Below, one piece after another: positions 8,316-16,104 of a stretch of DNA of 64,000 nt. The notes under the pieces are model-generated. The model had not been told where the DNA came from, made no database searches, and was given only the letters and a program-made list of their open reading frames with translations. Source of the DNA: Maribacter aquimaris (GTDB taxonomy: Bacteria; Bacteroidota; Bacteroidia; Flavobacteriales; Flavobacteriaceae); the NCBI RefSeq assembly GCF_014596745.1, contig NZ_JABTCF010000012.1, positions 1 to 64,000 of the forward strand, in the 5' to 3' direction. Position 1 is the first letter of the stretch. Each line of letters begins with the position of its first letter. The translations under genes and the position numbers were made by a program.

Positions 8316-9752
8316 ATGCCAAAAATAAAAAAGACGAAAATAGTTGCAACCTTGGGTCCTGCTACAAGTACAAAGGAAGTAATTGTCGATATGATTAAGG
8401 CCGGGGTTGATGTATTTAGAATTAATTTCTCACATGCCGATTACGAAGATGTAACGGAGCGTGTAAAAATGATTCGTGAAGTCAATGCGGAAATGGAGAC
8501 CAATATTGCTATTTTAGGGGATTTACAAGGCCCTAAATTGCGGGTAGGTGTAATGGCTGAGGAGGTAGTTGTTGCCCCTGGGGATGAAATTGATTTTGTT
8601 ACAGGAACGCCTTTCGAAGGAAATGCTGAAAGGGTATATATGAACTATGCCGCTTTTCCTAAAGACGTAAACCCCGGCGAACGCATTTTATTGGATGATG
8701 GTAAGTTGATGTTCGAGGTGATATCCACCAATAGGAAAGATCTAGTACATGCCAAGGTCATCCAAGGCGGACCATTAAAGTCCAAAAAGGGAGTGAATCT
8801 ACCTAATACGAATATTTCCTTGCCAGCACTTACTGAAAAGGATGTCAAAGATGCCATTTTTGCTATTTCACTGGATGTTGATTGGATTGCATTGTCCTTC
8901 GTGAGACATAGCCAGGACATCATTGATCTACAGAACATCATCAAGGAACATGGCCAACATAAAATTCCGATTATTGCAAAAATCGAAAAACCTGAAGCAG
9001 TCGATAATATCGATAAGATCGTATCATATTGCGATGGTTTAATGGTTGCCCGTGGTGATTTGGGTGTTGAGGTTCCTGCGCATGAAGTACCCTTGATCCA
9101 GAAAAAATTGGTGCTAAGGGCCAAAAAAGCCAGGATTCCTGTGATAATCGCAACACAGATGATGGAGACGATGATCACCAGCCTTACCCCCACAAGGGCC
9201 GAGGTCAATGACGTAGCAAACTCTGTTATGGATGGGGCCGATGCCGTAATGCTTTCCGGGGAAACCTCTGTAGGTAATTATCCGGTCGAGGTTATAGAGA
9301 AAATGTCGAGCATTTTATCAAGCGTTGAGAATTCCGAATTGATTCTCGTACCTCAAGAGCCACCACATATCAGAACCAATAGATATATTACAAAATCGGT
9401 CTGTTACCACGCCGCCATCATGGCGAATGAAATTAAGGCAAAAGCCATATCTACCTTGACCAATAGTGGGTATACGGCCTTTCAAATTTCAGCATGGAGA
9501 CCTAGTGCCTATATTTTGGTGTTTACTTCCAATAGAAGAATATTAACCCAATTGAATCTACTTTGGGGTGTTAAGGCATTTTATTATGACAAATATGTTT
9601 CTACCGATGAAACCATCGAGGATGTGAATGTCATTGCCTGTAAAAAAGGATTTTTGGAAGAAGGCGATATGCTTATCAGTTTGGCCGCCATGCCGATCAA
9701 GGATAAGGGAATGGTGAACACTTTAAGGGTGACCGAAATAAAAGGCCTGTAA
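8316..9752 (+). CDS. pyk: Pyruvate kinase
   Basis: Converts phosphoenolpyruvate and ADP to pyruvate and ATP, the last step of glycolysis. The 478-residue protein begins MPKIKKTKIVATLGPAT, with FRINFSH, the catalytic IAKIEKPEA segment and the MDGADAVMLSGETS region all present, and a C-terminal allosteric-type domain. A TTG lies directly before the ATG in frame; the ATG at 8316 is preferred. A strong terminator follows at 9781. Confidence 0.97.
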   Translation: MPKIKKTKIVATLGPATSTKEVIVDMIKAGVDVFRINFSHADYEDVTERVKMIREVNAEMETNIAILGDLQGPKLRVGVMAEEVVVAPGDEIDFVTGTPFEGNAERVYMNYAAFPKDVNPGERILLDDGKLMFEVISTNRKDLVHAKVIQGGPLKSKKGVNLPNTNISLPALTEKDVKDAIFAISLDVDWIALSFVRHSQDIIDLQNIIKEHGQHKIPIIAKIEKPEAVDNIDKIVSYCDGLMVARGDLGVEVPAHEVPLIQKKLVLRAKKARIPVIIATQMMETMITSLTPTRAEVNDVANSVMDGADAVMLSGETSVGNYPVEVIEKMSSILSSVENSELILVPQEPPHIRTNRYITKSVCYHAAIMANEIKAKAISTLTNSGYTAFQISAWRPSAYILVFTSNRRILTQLNLLWGVKAFYYDKYVSTDETIEDVNVIACKKGFLEEGDMLISLAAMPIKDKGMVNTLRVTEIKGL

Positions 9753-9780
9753 TTTTAATAGGACCATACTAATGATCTAG

Positions 9781-9815
9781 GCCCAAACACAAGCGTGTTT
9801 GGGCTTTTTCTTTTA
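9781..9815 (+). terminator. Terminator after pyruvate kinase
   Basis: A perfect 10-bp stem, GCCCAAACAC (9781-9790) and GTGTTTGGGC (9795-9804), with a 4-nt loop, followed by TTTTTCTTTT. Confidence 0.92.
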
Positions 9816-9870
9816 GTAAGTTATCCAAACAGGGTAAGACTAATACTTTATGGCATTATAAAAACAAAGT

Positions 9871-10719
9871 ATGAAGTTTGAATTTTACAACCGTAAATTG
9901 GGAGCTATTTTTGGCTTGACGGATGACATTAAAAATGAGGGTAAAGGTTTTTCCATTACTTCAGGGACCATTAATTTTTTATGGAACAGGAATCGCGAGA
10001 ATCTGGAAATCCTTATTGATGGTTTTCCTGTAGTATTACAACCAAACCAGTTGACGACGACGACCTATTTACAACACATTTCTTATAAGAATACCAAGTT
10101 GCCGTTAACATCCTTTTTATTTAACAGGGAATTTTACTGTATTTCGGACCATGATGCCGAGGTCTCCTGTAATGGTATATTGTTCTTTGGAACACAAGAC
10201 TTGCCGATAATAACCATACCTAAAGAACAGGAACGGAAGTTTAATACACTGTATGGGATTTTTGAGGATGAGTTTACGACATCGGATAAGATTCAAGGGG
10301 ACATGCTTCAAATGTTATTGAAAAGATTGATAATAATGTCAACAAGGCTGGCCAAGGAGCAGTTGATACTTAAAAAATTGGATAATGATCAAATAGATGT
10401 TATCCGTAAGTTTAATGTTTTGGTGGATGAACACTATAAAACAAAAAGAAAGGTAAGTGAGTATGCCGAGTTGCTTTTCAAAAGTCCAAAAACACTTTCC
10501 AACCTTTTTGCGATCTACAATCAAAAATCCCCTCAGCAAATTATTTTGGACCGTTTGGCTTTGGAGGCCAAAAGGTTGATCAATTTCACAGACAAGCAAA
10601 ATCAGGAAATAGCCCACGAATTGGGATTTAACGATCCTGCGCATTTTAGCCGGTTCTTTAAAAAAGCAACCTCTTATTCCCCAACTGAATACCGGGAAAC
10701 ACATAATATCCTTCACTAA
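9871..10719 (+). CDS. AraC-family transcriptional regulator
   Basis: A 282-residue regulator. The C-terminal about 100 residues form the double helix-turn-helix typical of AraC/XylS proteins, ending with the signature IAHELGFNDPAHFSRFFKK and a YSPTEYR tail. The N-terminal half has no recognised ligand domain beyond a possible cupin-like fold. It precedes a plus-strand group (small peptide, AhpD-like protein, cupredoxin) that it may control. The effector is unknown. Confidence 0.9.
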   Translation: MKFEFYNRKLGAIFGLTDDIKNEGKGFSITSGTINFLWNRNRENLEILIDGFPVVLQPNQLTTTTYLQHISYKNTKLPLTSFLFNREFYCISDHDAEVSCNGILFFGTQDLPIITIPKEQERKFNTLYGIFEDEFTTSDKIQGDMLQMLLKRLIIMSTRLAKEQLILKKLDNDQIDVIRKFNVLVDEHYKTKRKVSEYAELLFKSPKTLSNLFAIYNQKSPQQIILDRLALEAKRLINFTDKQNQEIAHELGFNDPAHFSRFFKKATSYSPTEYRETHNILH

Positions 10720-10810
10720 GGGAAATATTTACAAGTAGTCGGGAAATGCGTAATAACAAAAAGCCTGATTGCTGTCACATCTTTGCATTGTAATTATAAA
10801 ACAAAGCAAG

Positions 10811-10966
10811 ATGAAAGAACATATCAAATCCATTTTCAACCTTATAGAGATTTTTGGTAAGACAAAAAGGGTAGTGCCCCAAACCCTTAATCTAGAAAAT
10901 TACTGTACGCATGAACACCATCACGATTTCTATTGTGATGCGGAAAAACCGTTTATAACCTTCTAA
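10811..10966 (+). CDS. Small His/Cys-rich protein of unknown function
   Basis: A 51-residue frame starting at the ATG at 10811 (MKEHIKSIFNLIEIFGKTK), 51 nt before the AhpD-like gene. The C-terminal half holds CTHEHHHDFYC, a cluster of two Cys and four His residues that could bind a metal. The frame extends to an ATG at 10769, but the shorter form has the more natural start. I recognise no family. It could be a metal-binding accessory to the neighbouring genes, or a chance frame. Confidence 0.5.
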   Translation: MKEHIKSIFNLIEIFGKTKRVVPQTLNLENYCTHEHHHDFYCDAEKPFITF

Positions 10967-11017
10967 TTAGTATTAAAAACAGGGATTCAATAATTCCCAT
11001 TAAACAACAACATAAAC

Positions 11018-11566
11018 ATGAATGATTTTAATGTACCCAAAAGGGAAGAAGTAAGTGCTACGAACCAAGCAATTTTTGACAATCTGGAAAAGGCAGTAGG
11101 TTTTGTGCCTAATTTATATGCGACCTACGCACATTCTGAAAATGCCCTGCAAAATTATTTGGCATTAGCCAACGCAAAAACATCCTTAAGTGCCAAAGAG
11201 AAGGAAGTGGTGAATTTGGCAGTGAGTCAAGTTAACGATTGTTCATACTGTTTGGCAGCCCATACGGCAATAGGGAAAATGAATGGTTTTACCGATAGTC
11301 AGATTTTGGAATTGCGTTCAGGAAAAGCAAGTTTCGACACCAAGTTGGATGCTTTGGCAAGGTTGGCCAAAAACATTACCGAAAATCGTGGGGCTACTGA
11401 TGAAGCTGTTATAGCGGATTTTTTCAGTGCAGGTTGGAGTAAAGGCAATTTAGTGGATACGATAGTATTGGTAGGGGACAAAACGATTTCGAACTACTTG
11501 CATAAAACAACAGATGTACCAGTCGATTTTCCAGCTGCCCAAACATTGGAAGCTATAGAAGCATAA
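11018..11566 (+). CDS. Carboxymuconolactone decarboxylase/AhpD-like family protein
   Basis: A 182-residue all-helical protein with the AhpD-type redox motif C75-x2-C78-x3-H82 in NDCSYCLAAHTA, preceded by the conserved KEKEVVNLAVSQ helix. Such proteins act as peroxidase partners or thiol-dependent peroxidases. It lies between a small His-rich peptide and a cupredoxin-like protein, downstream of an AraC regulator, suggesting an oxidative or metal stress role. The physiological substrate is not evident. Confidence 0.88.
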   Translation: MNDFNVPKREEVSATNQAIFDNLEKAVGFVPNLYATYAHSENALQNYLALANAKTSLSAKEKEVVNLAVSQVNDCSYCLAAHTAIGKMNGFTDSQILELRSGKASFDTKLDALARLAKNITENRGATDEAVIADFFSAGWSKGNLVDTIVLVGDKTISNYLHKTTDVPVDFPAAQTLEAIEA

Positions 11567-11600
11567 ATAAGTATTAATAACAAATAACAAATTTAAAACG

Positions 11601-11990
11601 ATGAAAAAAATTATAGTATTGGTAGTATTGGCATTTGGAACGGCATTTTCGGTAAATGCCCAGGATAAAATGATGAACAAGACCCAAAAGACGATTTCTT
11701 TGGAGCAAACATCCGGGGAATTTACCCAAAAACAAATCACGGTTTCTGAAGGAACATACGTTTTTGAAATCGCAAATAATGCCGTGGGTCATGATGTCGG
11801 ATTTGTGTTGGTTGAAAAAGGAAAGGACATTGGTAAACCGGAAAACCATATTCAAACGGCATATGTCACGGAGGCTGTGGCAACGGGTAAGACCCAAAAA
11901 TCCAAACCTACCAAATTGGAAAAGGGGGAGTATGTGTATTTTTGTCCTTTAAACCCTACGGCAACAGACAATTCCCTTATAGTAAAATAA
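11601..11990 (+). CDS. Periplasmic cupredoxin-like protein with incomplete copper site
   Basis: A 129-residue protein with a signal peptide (about 1-20, ending SVNAQ) and a cupredoxin beta-sandwich: the N-terminal ligand His is kept at H64 (GHDVGF) and the ligand Cys at C115 (YFCPLNPT). The C-terminal loop lacks the usual second His three residues after the Cys, where Asn118 stands, and no Met follows. A classical type 1 copper centre is therefore unlikely. It may bind copper differently or play a structural role. It lies 34 nt after the AhpD-like gene, probably in the same operon. Confidence 0.8.
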   Translation: MKKIIVLVVLAFGTAFSVNAQDKMMNKTQKTISLEQTSGEFTQKQITVSEGTYVFEIANNAVGHDVGFVLVEKGKDIGKPENHIQTAYVTEAVATGKTQKSKPTKLEKGEYVYFCPLNPTATDNSLIVK

Positions 11991-12010
11991 TTTCCAACAA
12001 ACATTCTTAA

Positions 12011-12048
12011 GAAAGCCTCGATATAATCCATATATCGAGGCTTTCTAC
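12011..12048 (+). terminator. Hairpin after the cupredoxin gene
   Basis: A perfect 15-bp inverted repeat (12011-12025 and 12031-12045) with a 5-nt loop, beginning 20 nt after the stop codon. The T-rich end of the stem is CTTTCT, and no longer T-run follows, so it is either an intrinsic terminator or an mRNA 3'-stabilising hairpin. Confidence 0.75.
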
Positions 12049-12132
12049 ATGATGTGCGTACCCAATGGCCTGTCTGGAATGGCGTATTGACGATAACCCA
12101 TTTTTCGTTCTCGGTGAAAAATTGGCACTTTC

Positions 12133-12160
12133 AAATGTCATAATGACATTTTTTTTTAAT
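12133..12160. promoter_or_regulatory. Inverted repeat with T-run upstream of hsp20
   Basis: AAATGTCA (12133-12140) and TGACATTT (12144-12151), separated by TAA, form a perfect inverted repeat followed by a run of T residues. It lies about 150 nt before the first hsp20 gene. It could be an operator or a weak terminator. It does not match CIRCE. Apart from this and the hairpin at 12011, the 310-nt gap holds nothing I recognise. Confidence 0.4.
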
Positions 12161-12301
12161 ACTTCTTTAATAATTGGGAATTGACTTTCTTAAATAGTTT
12201 TAAAACTTTTCCCCCTATGACATATTTTTTCAATTTCGGCACCCAATTTGTTTCTACTGTAGTGATTTTTAAATGATTGTCTAACTTAAAATTTTGTCGT
12301 T

Positions 12302-12796
12302 ATGGGTAATTTAGTAACAGCGGGAAATGGAAGTTTGGCAAAAACAAACAACAGTGGCCTGACATTTCCAGCATGGTCTTCATGGATTGATGAAATGTTC
12401 AACAGGGAGCTTCCATCGATTTTCACCTCCAATTTCAATACGGGTATTACACTCCCTAAAGTGAATATCAGGGAAACCAAGGATGCCTATTATGTTGATA
12501 TGGCTGTTCCGGGAATGAAAAAATCCGATTTCCATATTGATTTGGATAATAAGGTGTTATCCATTTCAAAAGAGGTCCATGAGGATAATAAGGAGTCCAA
12601 TGGGAACACGGGGGATGGAGAAAATTACACACGTAGGGAGTACGGGTACGCTTCCTTCAAACGTTCGTTCTCTTTGCCCGAAACCATCAAGGAAGAGGAT
12701 ATCAAGGCGGAATATGTAGATGGAATCCTCAGTATCCATCTTCCCAAAAAAGAGGAGGCCATTCAAAAGCCACCACGAATTATCGAGATTAAATAA
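12302..12796 (+). CDS. Hsp20/alpha-crystallin family small heat shock protein
   Basis: A 164-residue ATP-independent holdase chaperone. The alpha-crystallin domain runs from about residue 55 (PKVNIRETKDAYYVDMAVPG) through the Y-G-x-F-x-R-x-F/L-P segment (YASFKRSFSLPE) to VDGILSIHLPKKE, followed by a short tail. The domain and length are typical. A second, divergent Hsp20 gene follows 71 nt later, after a strong hairpin, so they may form a hetero-oligomer pair. Confidence 0.93.
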   Translation: MGNLVTAGNGSLAKTNNSGLTFPAWSSWIDEMFNRELPSIFTSNFNTGITLPKVNIRETKDAYYVDMAVPGMKKSDFHIDLDNKVLSISKEVHEDNKESNGNTGDGENYTRREYGYASFKRSFSLPETIKEEDIKAEYVDGILSIHLPKKEEAIQKPPRIIEIK

Positions 12797-12803
12797 GTTT
12801 TAG

Positions 12804-12840
12804 ATGGGAGGCCGGATGGGCCGGTCTCCCATTACATTTT
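12804..12840 (+). terminator. Strong hairpin between the two hsp20 genes
   Basis: ATGGGAG (12804-12810) pairs with CTCCCAT (12826-12832), with an inner CCGG/CCGG pairing, followed by TACATTTT. It starts 8 nt after the first hsp20 stop and probably separates expression of the two genes. Confidence 0.6.
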
Positions 12841-12867
12841 AACGGTTAATCATAATTCTTCTTAAAG

Positions 12868-13299
12868 ATGAAAGTATTTGGAAAAGAAATAGGAAAGGAT
12901 TTTAAAATACCACCCTTTTTAGACCACTTTTTTGGAAAGCTATTGCCGCATAAAAACAATGAGGAATTGGTCACCATCCCTTCAACGAACATTAGTGATG
13001 AAGAGAAGGTCTTTGAGCTTTCAATGGCCTTACCGGGATTGGACAAAAACGATGTGCAAATACAAATAGAGGATGATTATTTGATCATAAGCGGTCATAA
13101 GAGCCAGAGCTTGGAGGAAAAAAATAAAAACTGGGTGCGAACAGAATTTGTGGGCAATTCATTTTATAGGGCATTCGCATTGCCAACGAATGCCGACCCA
13201 AATCGTATAGAGGCCAAAATGAAGAATGGAATATTGGATGTTAAGGTGGGGAAGAGGCCTGAGGCCGAACGAAAAACCAGGATGATCGAGGTGGCCTAG
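12868..13299 (+). CDS. Second Hsp20/alpha-crystallin family protein
   Basis: A 143-residue small heat shock protein whose alpha-crystallin domain spans about 45-140 (STNISDEEKVFELSMALPGLDKNDVQ, then the FYRAFALPTNAD segment and NGILDVKVGKRPE). It differs clearly from the gene upstream, so the pair is not a recent duplication. Its N-terminal arm is short. A hairpin separates it from its neighbour. Confidence 0.92.
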   Translation: MKVFGKEIGKDFKIPPFLDHFFGKLLPHKNNEELVTIPSTNISDEEKVFELSMALPGLDKNDVQIQIEDDYLIISGHKSQSLEEKNKNWVRTEFVGNSFYRAFALPTNADPNRIEAKMKNGILDVKVGKRPEAERKTRMIEVA

Positions 13300-13406
13300 T
13301 TTAACGGTTGCTTCATGGCATCGAAATTCATATGCGATGGAAAACCTTTTTAATTCGAATAAAATACTTTCTGGAATTGAATAGTGATTTTTTAAAAAGG
13401 ATGACG

Positions 13407-13640
13407 ATGAAAGTGAGGAAATTCAAACCAGGTGATTGGGTTAAGGTAAAAGGTAGTCCGGATCCGACAAAAATGGAGGTCGTAAAATACATTTTAAACG
13501 ACTTCCCAATGCTGGACAAGGTTAATGATGGTAATTATCTGGAGTGTGTTTATTACAGGAACGGGGAAAGGATTTCGAAAATAATACACGAAAACCGCTT
13601 GTTGAAACATTGGGAAACGGGCGGTATATATAAAACCTAG
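13407..13640 (+). CDS. Small SH3-like protein, possibly YodC/DUF2158 type
   Basis: A 77-residue basic protein, MKVRKFKPGDWVKVKGS at its N-terminus and ECVYYRNGERISKIIHENRL near its C-terminus. The pattern of a GDxV-type start, a mid segment on measured state, and a C-terminal short strand resembles the small DUF2158 (YodC) family. An ATG two codons earlier (13401) and a longer frame also exist; AAGG at a proper distance favours 13407. The function is unknown, and its place after the Hsp20 genes hints at a stress role. Confidence 0.6.
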   Translation: MKVRKFKPGDWVKVKGSPDPTKMEVVKYILNDFPMLDKVNDGNYLECVYYRNGERISKIIHENRLLKHWETGGIYKT

Positions 13641-13643
13641 GAT

Positions 13644-13674
13644 GTTGAATATAAGATCATTCAAAATAAATTTA
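13644..13674 (+). promoter_or_regulatory. Promoter for the lipoprotein gene at 13697
   Basis: GTTG (13644-13647) is followed after 19 nt by TAAATTTA (13667-13674), a near match to the Bacteroidota -33/-7 pair, 22 nt before the start codon. Confidence 0.5.
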
Positions 13675-13696
13675 GTAACCTAAAAATCATTGTAGC

Positions 13697-14200
13697 ATGA
13701 AAAAGTATGTTGTATTGGCTATTTCGGCACTTCTAACAATTAGTTGCAATAGTCAGGAAAAGCGAAACAAGAATGATGTCCATGGTGATGCCAAGGCTGA
13801 AATTACCGAGGCCCCTAAAGGTAGTTGGAAGGTCAATAGGGAGTTTGATGAACAGGGGAACCTCATTCGATATGATTCAATATATTCATGGTCTTCGAGT
13901 ACCGACCTCGACAAACTGGCCGCTATGGACAGGGATAGCATTTTACATTCCATGCAATCTAGGTTTTATCACGGTTTTTCAAATTTTAACCATGAAGGAT
14001 TTTCTGATCTGTTTTCTAAGGATTCATTGTTTACCAAACAGTTTTTCAATGATGATTTCTTCGATAGCGATTTTGGTCATGATTTTATGGATATAGACCG
14101 TTTTCGTGAGCAAATGGAAAGCATGCAGCGCAAATTTTTGGAAAGGTACCAATCCGAGTTTGAAAAAATCGGGAATGAAGGTTCTGGTGATAGGTCTTAA
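13697..14200 (+). CDS. Predicted lipoprotein of unknown function
   Basis: A 167-residue protein with a lipoprotein signal (LLTISC, Cys17). The mature part is rich in Asp, Phe and Ser, with a segment of repeated DSLF/DDFFDSDFGHDF character at 110-140 and a C-terminal amphipathic helix (REQMESMQRKFLERYQSEFEK). I recognise no family. It is a monocistronic unit: its own promoter lies upstream and a hairpin terminator lies in the 3' end of the convergent dinB gene. Confidence 0.75.
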   Translation: MKKYVVLAISALLTISCNSQEKRNKNDVHGDAKAEITEAPKGSWKVNREFDEQGNLIRYDSIYSWSSSTDLDKLAAMDRDSILHSMQSRFYHGFSNFNHEGFSDLFSKDSLFTKQFFNDDFFDSDFGHDFMDIDRFREQMESMQRKFLERYQSEFEKIGNEGSGDRS

Positions 14201-14206
14201 ACGAGT

Positions 14207-15307
14207 TCAAAAGTCGAACTGTAACTGTACCAAGACCGAGTCTTTTTTAGTCTCGGTTTTATTTTTGTCGGTATTTAGGTTGGCCAAGGAAATACCCAAA
14301 AGACGCACCGAATTTTCCATTTTTTCCTGATAGAGTAATTCTTTGGCTGTTTCCAAGATCAGCGACTTGTCGGTCACAAAATAGGGTAGGGTCTTACTGC
14401 GGGTTTGTAATGTGAAATCGCTATACTTGATTTTTAAGGTAATCGTCTTACCGGCTATTTTCGATTTTTTAAGTCGTTTTTCCAATTCGTTCGCAATATG
14501 GTCTAGCCGCTCGAGCATAAAGATCTCGCTACTCAGGTTTTCACTGAAGGTACGTTCTGCCCCGACCGATTTGGGAATGCGATGCGGCTTTACTTCACTA
14601 GTATGGATGCCCCGAACGACATAAAAATAGTGGGAACCGCTTTTTCCGAAATGTTCTTCGAGAAATTCAAGTGGTTTTTGTTTTAGGTCTTTCCCTGTAA
14701 AAATGCCCAATTTGTACATTTTCTCGGCGGTGACCTTGCCCACCCCATAAAACTTTCGGATTTCCAAGTCTTCCAGGAATTGGGGTACTTCCTCGGGATT
14801 TACGGTTTTTTGGCCATTGGGTTTATTGAAATCACTTGCGACCTTGGCAATGAACTTGTTTATTGAGATGCCGGCGGAGGCTTTTAGTCCGACTTCATCA
14901 AGAATGCGTTTCCGGATTTCCTGGGCTAGCAAGGTTGCCGAAGGGTTTCCTTTTTTATTGGTGGTAACATCCAAATAAGCCTCATCCAATGAAAGAGGCT
15001 CTACCAAGTCGGTATAGTCGAAAAATATTTTCCGTATTTGTCCTGATATTTCCTTGTATCGGGCAAAACGTGGTTTTACAAAAGTGAGGTGTGGACAATA
15101 TTTCTTTGCCAAATACCCGCTCATGGCACTGTGTACACCAAATTTTCGGGCCTCGTAATTGGCTGCGGATACTACGCCCCTTATTTCATTACCGCCAACA
15201 GCAAGGGGTTTCCCGATTAATTCAGGATTGTCCAACTCTTCTACGGATGCATAGAAGGCATCCATATCTACGTGTATGATCTTTCGTAAGGGGAAATCCG
15301 TTTTCAT
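14207..15307 (-). CDS. dinB: DNA polymerase IV
   Basis: A Y-family translesion polymerase, 366 residues. The catalytic acids are in VDMDAFYASVEE and SLDEAYLDVT; the helix-hairpin-helix segment and the little-finger domain follow, and the C-terminus LVQLQFDF resembles a beta-clamp binding tail. It converges with the lipoprotein gene with only 6 nt between stops, and diverges from the NAD(P)-binding protein with 39 nt between starts. Confidence 0.95.
   Translation of the reverse strand: MKTDFPLRKIIHVDMDAFYASVEELDNPELIGKPLAVGGNEIRGVVSAANYEARKFGVHSAMSGYLAKKYCPHLTFVKPRFARYKEISGQIRKIFFDYTDLVEPLSLDEAYLDVTTNKKGNPSATLLAQEIRKRILDEVGLKASAGISINKFIAKVASDFNKPNGQKTVNPEEVPQFLEDLEIRKFYGVGKVTAEKMYKLGIFTGKDLKQKPLEFLEEHFGKSGSHYFYVVRGIHTSEVKPHRIPKSVGAERTFSENLSSEIFMLERLDHIANELEKRLKKSKIAGKTITLKIKYSDFTLQTRSKTLPYFVTDKSLILETAKELLYQEKMENSVRLLGISLANLNTDKNKTETKKDSVLVQLQFDF
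14234..14266 (+). terminator. Terminator of the lipoprotein gene inside the dinB 3' end
   Basis: ACCGAG (14235-14240) pairs with CTCGGT (14252-14257) and is followed on the plus strand by TTTATTTTT. The hairpin is also dinB coding sequence, so the two convergent genes share it. Confidence 0.6.
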
Positions 15308-15346
15308 GTTGTAAATTTATAACAACTTTTAACCAATTCAACAGCG

Positions 15347-16003
15347 GTGAAAACAGCAATAATCTTAGGGGCAACGGGATTGACAGGAGGTAGGTTGTTA
15401 GAACTCCTGTTAAATGATTCCAGGTATTCCAAAATAAAACTATTCTCTAGAAGTTCTGTGGGAATAACGGACCCTAAAATTGAGGAATATCTTGGTGATA
15501 TGTTCGATTTGGAAGACTATAGGGATGATTTTAAGGGCGATGAGGTTTTTTGCTGTATTGGAACAACAAAATCAAAGACCCCGAATAAGGATTTCTATAA
15601 AAAAATAGACTTTGGTATTCCTAATAGTGCGGCGTTACTCACAAAATCAAATGTAATAAATACCTTTATTGTCATCTCGGCATTGGGGGCCAATGCGAAT
15701 AGTTCCATCTTTTATAATCGCATTAAGGGCCAGATGGAAGAAGCGGTCTTAGAAGCGCATATTCCCAGGACCTACATTTTACAACCTTCATTGATAGGGG
15801 GCAAACGCGAGGAAAGAAGGTTGGGTGAATGGGTTTTTAAACAATTGATGAAAGTGGCCAATCTTGTTATGGCCGGACCCTTGAAAAAATACAAGACAAT
15901 TCATCCAGAGACTATTGCCAAAGCCATGGTTTGGTTGGCCAATAATGATTTTGATGGGAATAGGATACCGTCGGATGCCATTCAGGAAATAGCCCAGCGT
16001 TAA
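15347..16003 (+). CDS. NAD(P)-binding oxidoreductase-like protein
   Basis: A 218-residue Rossmann-fold protein beginning MKTAIILGATGLTGG, the dinucleotide-binding motif of atypical short-chain dehydrogenases of the HTATIP2 type. The YNRIKGQMEEAV segment gives the Tyr-x3-Lys. The start codon appears to be GTG. It diverges from dinB. The substrate is unknown. Confidence 0.82.
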   Translation: MKTAIILGATGLTGGRLLELLLNDSRYSKIKLFSRSSVGITDPKIEEYLGDMFDLEDYRDDFKGDEVFCCIGTTKSKTPNKDFYKKIDFGIPNSAALLTKSNVINTFIVISALGANANSSIFYNRIKGQMEEAVLEAHIPRTYILQPSLIGGKREERRLGEWVFKQLMKVANLVMAGPLKKYKTIHPETIAKAMVWLANNDFDGNRIPSDAIQEIAQR

Positions 16004-16040
16004 TAAATCGAAAGTACAGGCAGATATTTTTTTTATAAAT

Positions 16041-16070
16041 TTATTATGTATGGACATATGTACATAATAA
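16041..16070. promoter_or_regulatory. Palindrome, likely GntR operator of the mannoside cluster
   Basis: TTATTATGTA and TACATAATAA, perfect 10-bp arms around a 10-nt spacer, lie 34 nt before the first gene of the cluster. A -7-like TATATTCG follows at 16075-16082, so binding would block the promoter. The cluster encodes a GntR-family regulator at 22482, the natural candidate. No second copy is seen inside the cluster. Confidence 0.65.
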
Positions 16071-16104
16071 TTATTATATTCGTGTATTCCTTTTATAAAT
16101 AAGT

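Noticed and set aside
8971-9208. Long antisense frames within pyruvate kinase
   Set aside because: Shadow frames of a well-supported gene.
12121-12140. Sigma-54-like element TTGGCAC upstream of hsp20
   Set aside because: The second half (TTGC at the required spacing) is missing, and Bacteroidota hsp20 genes are not known to use it.
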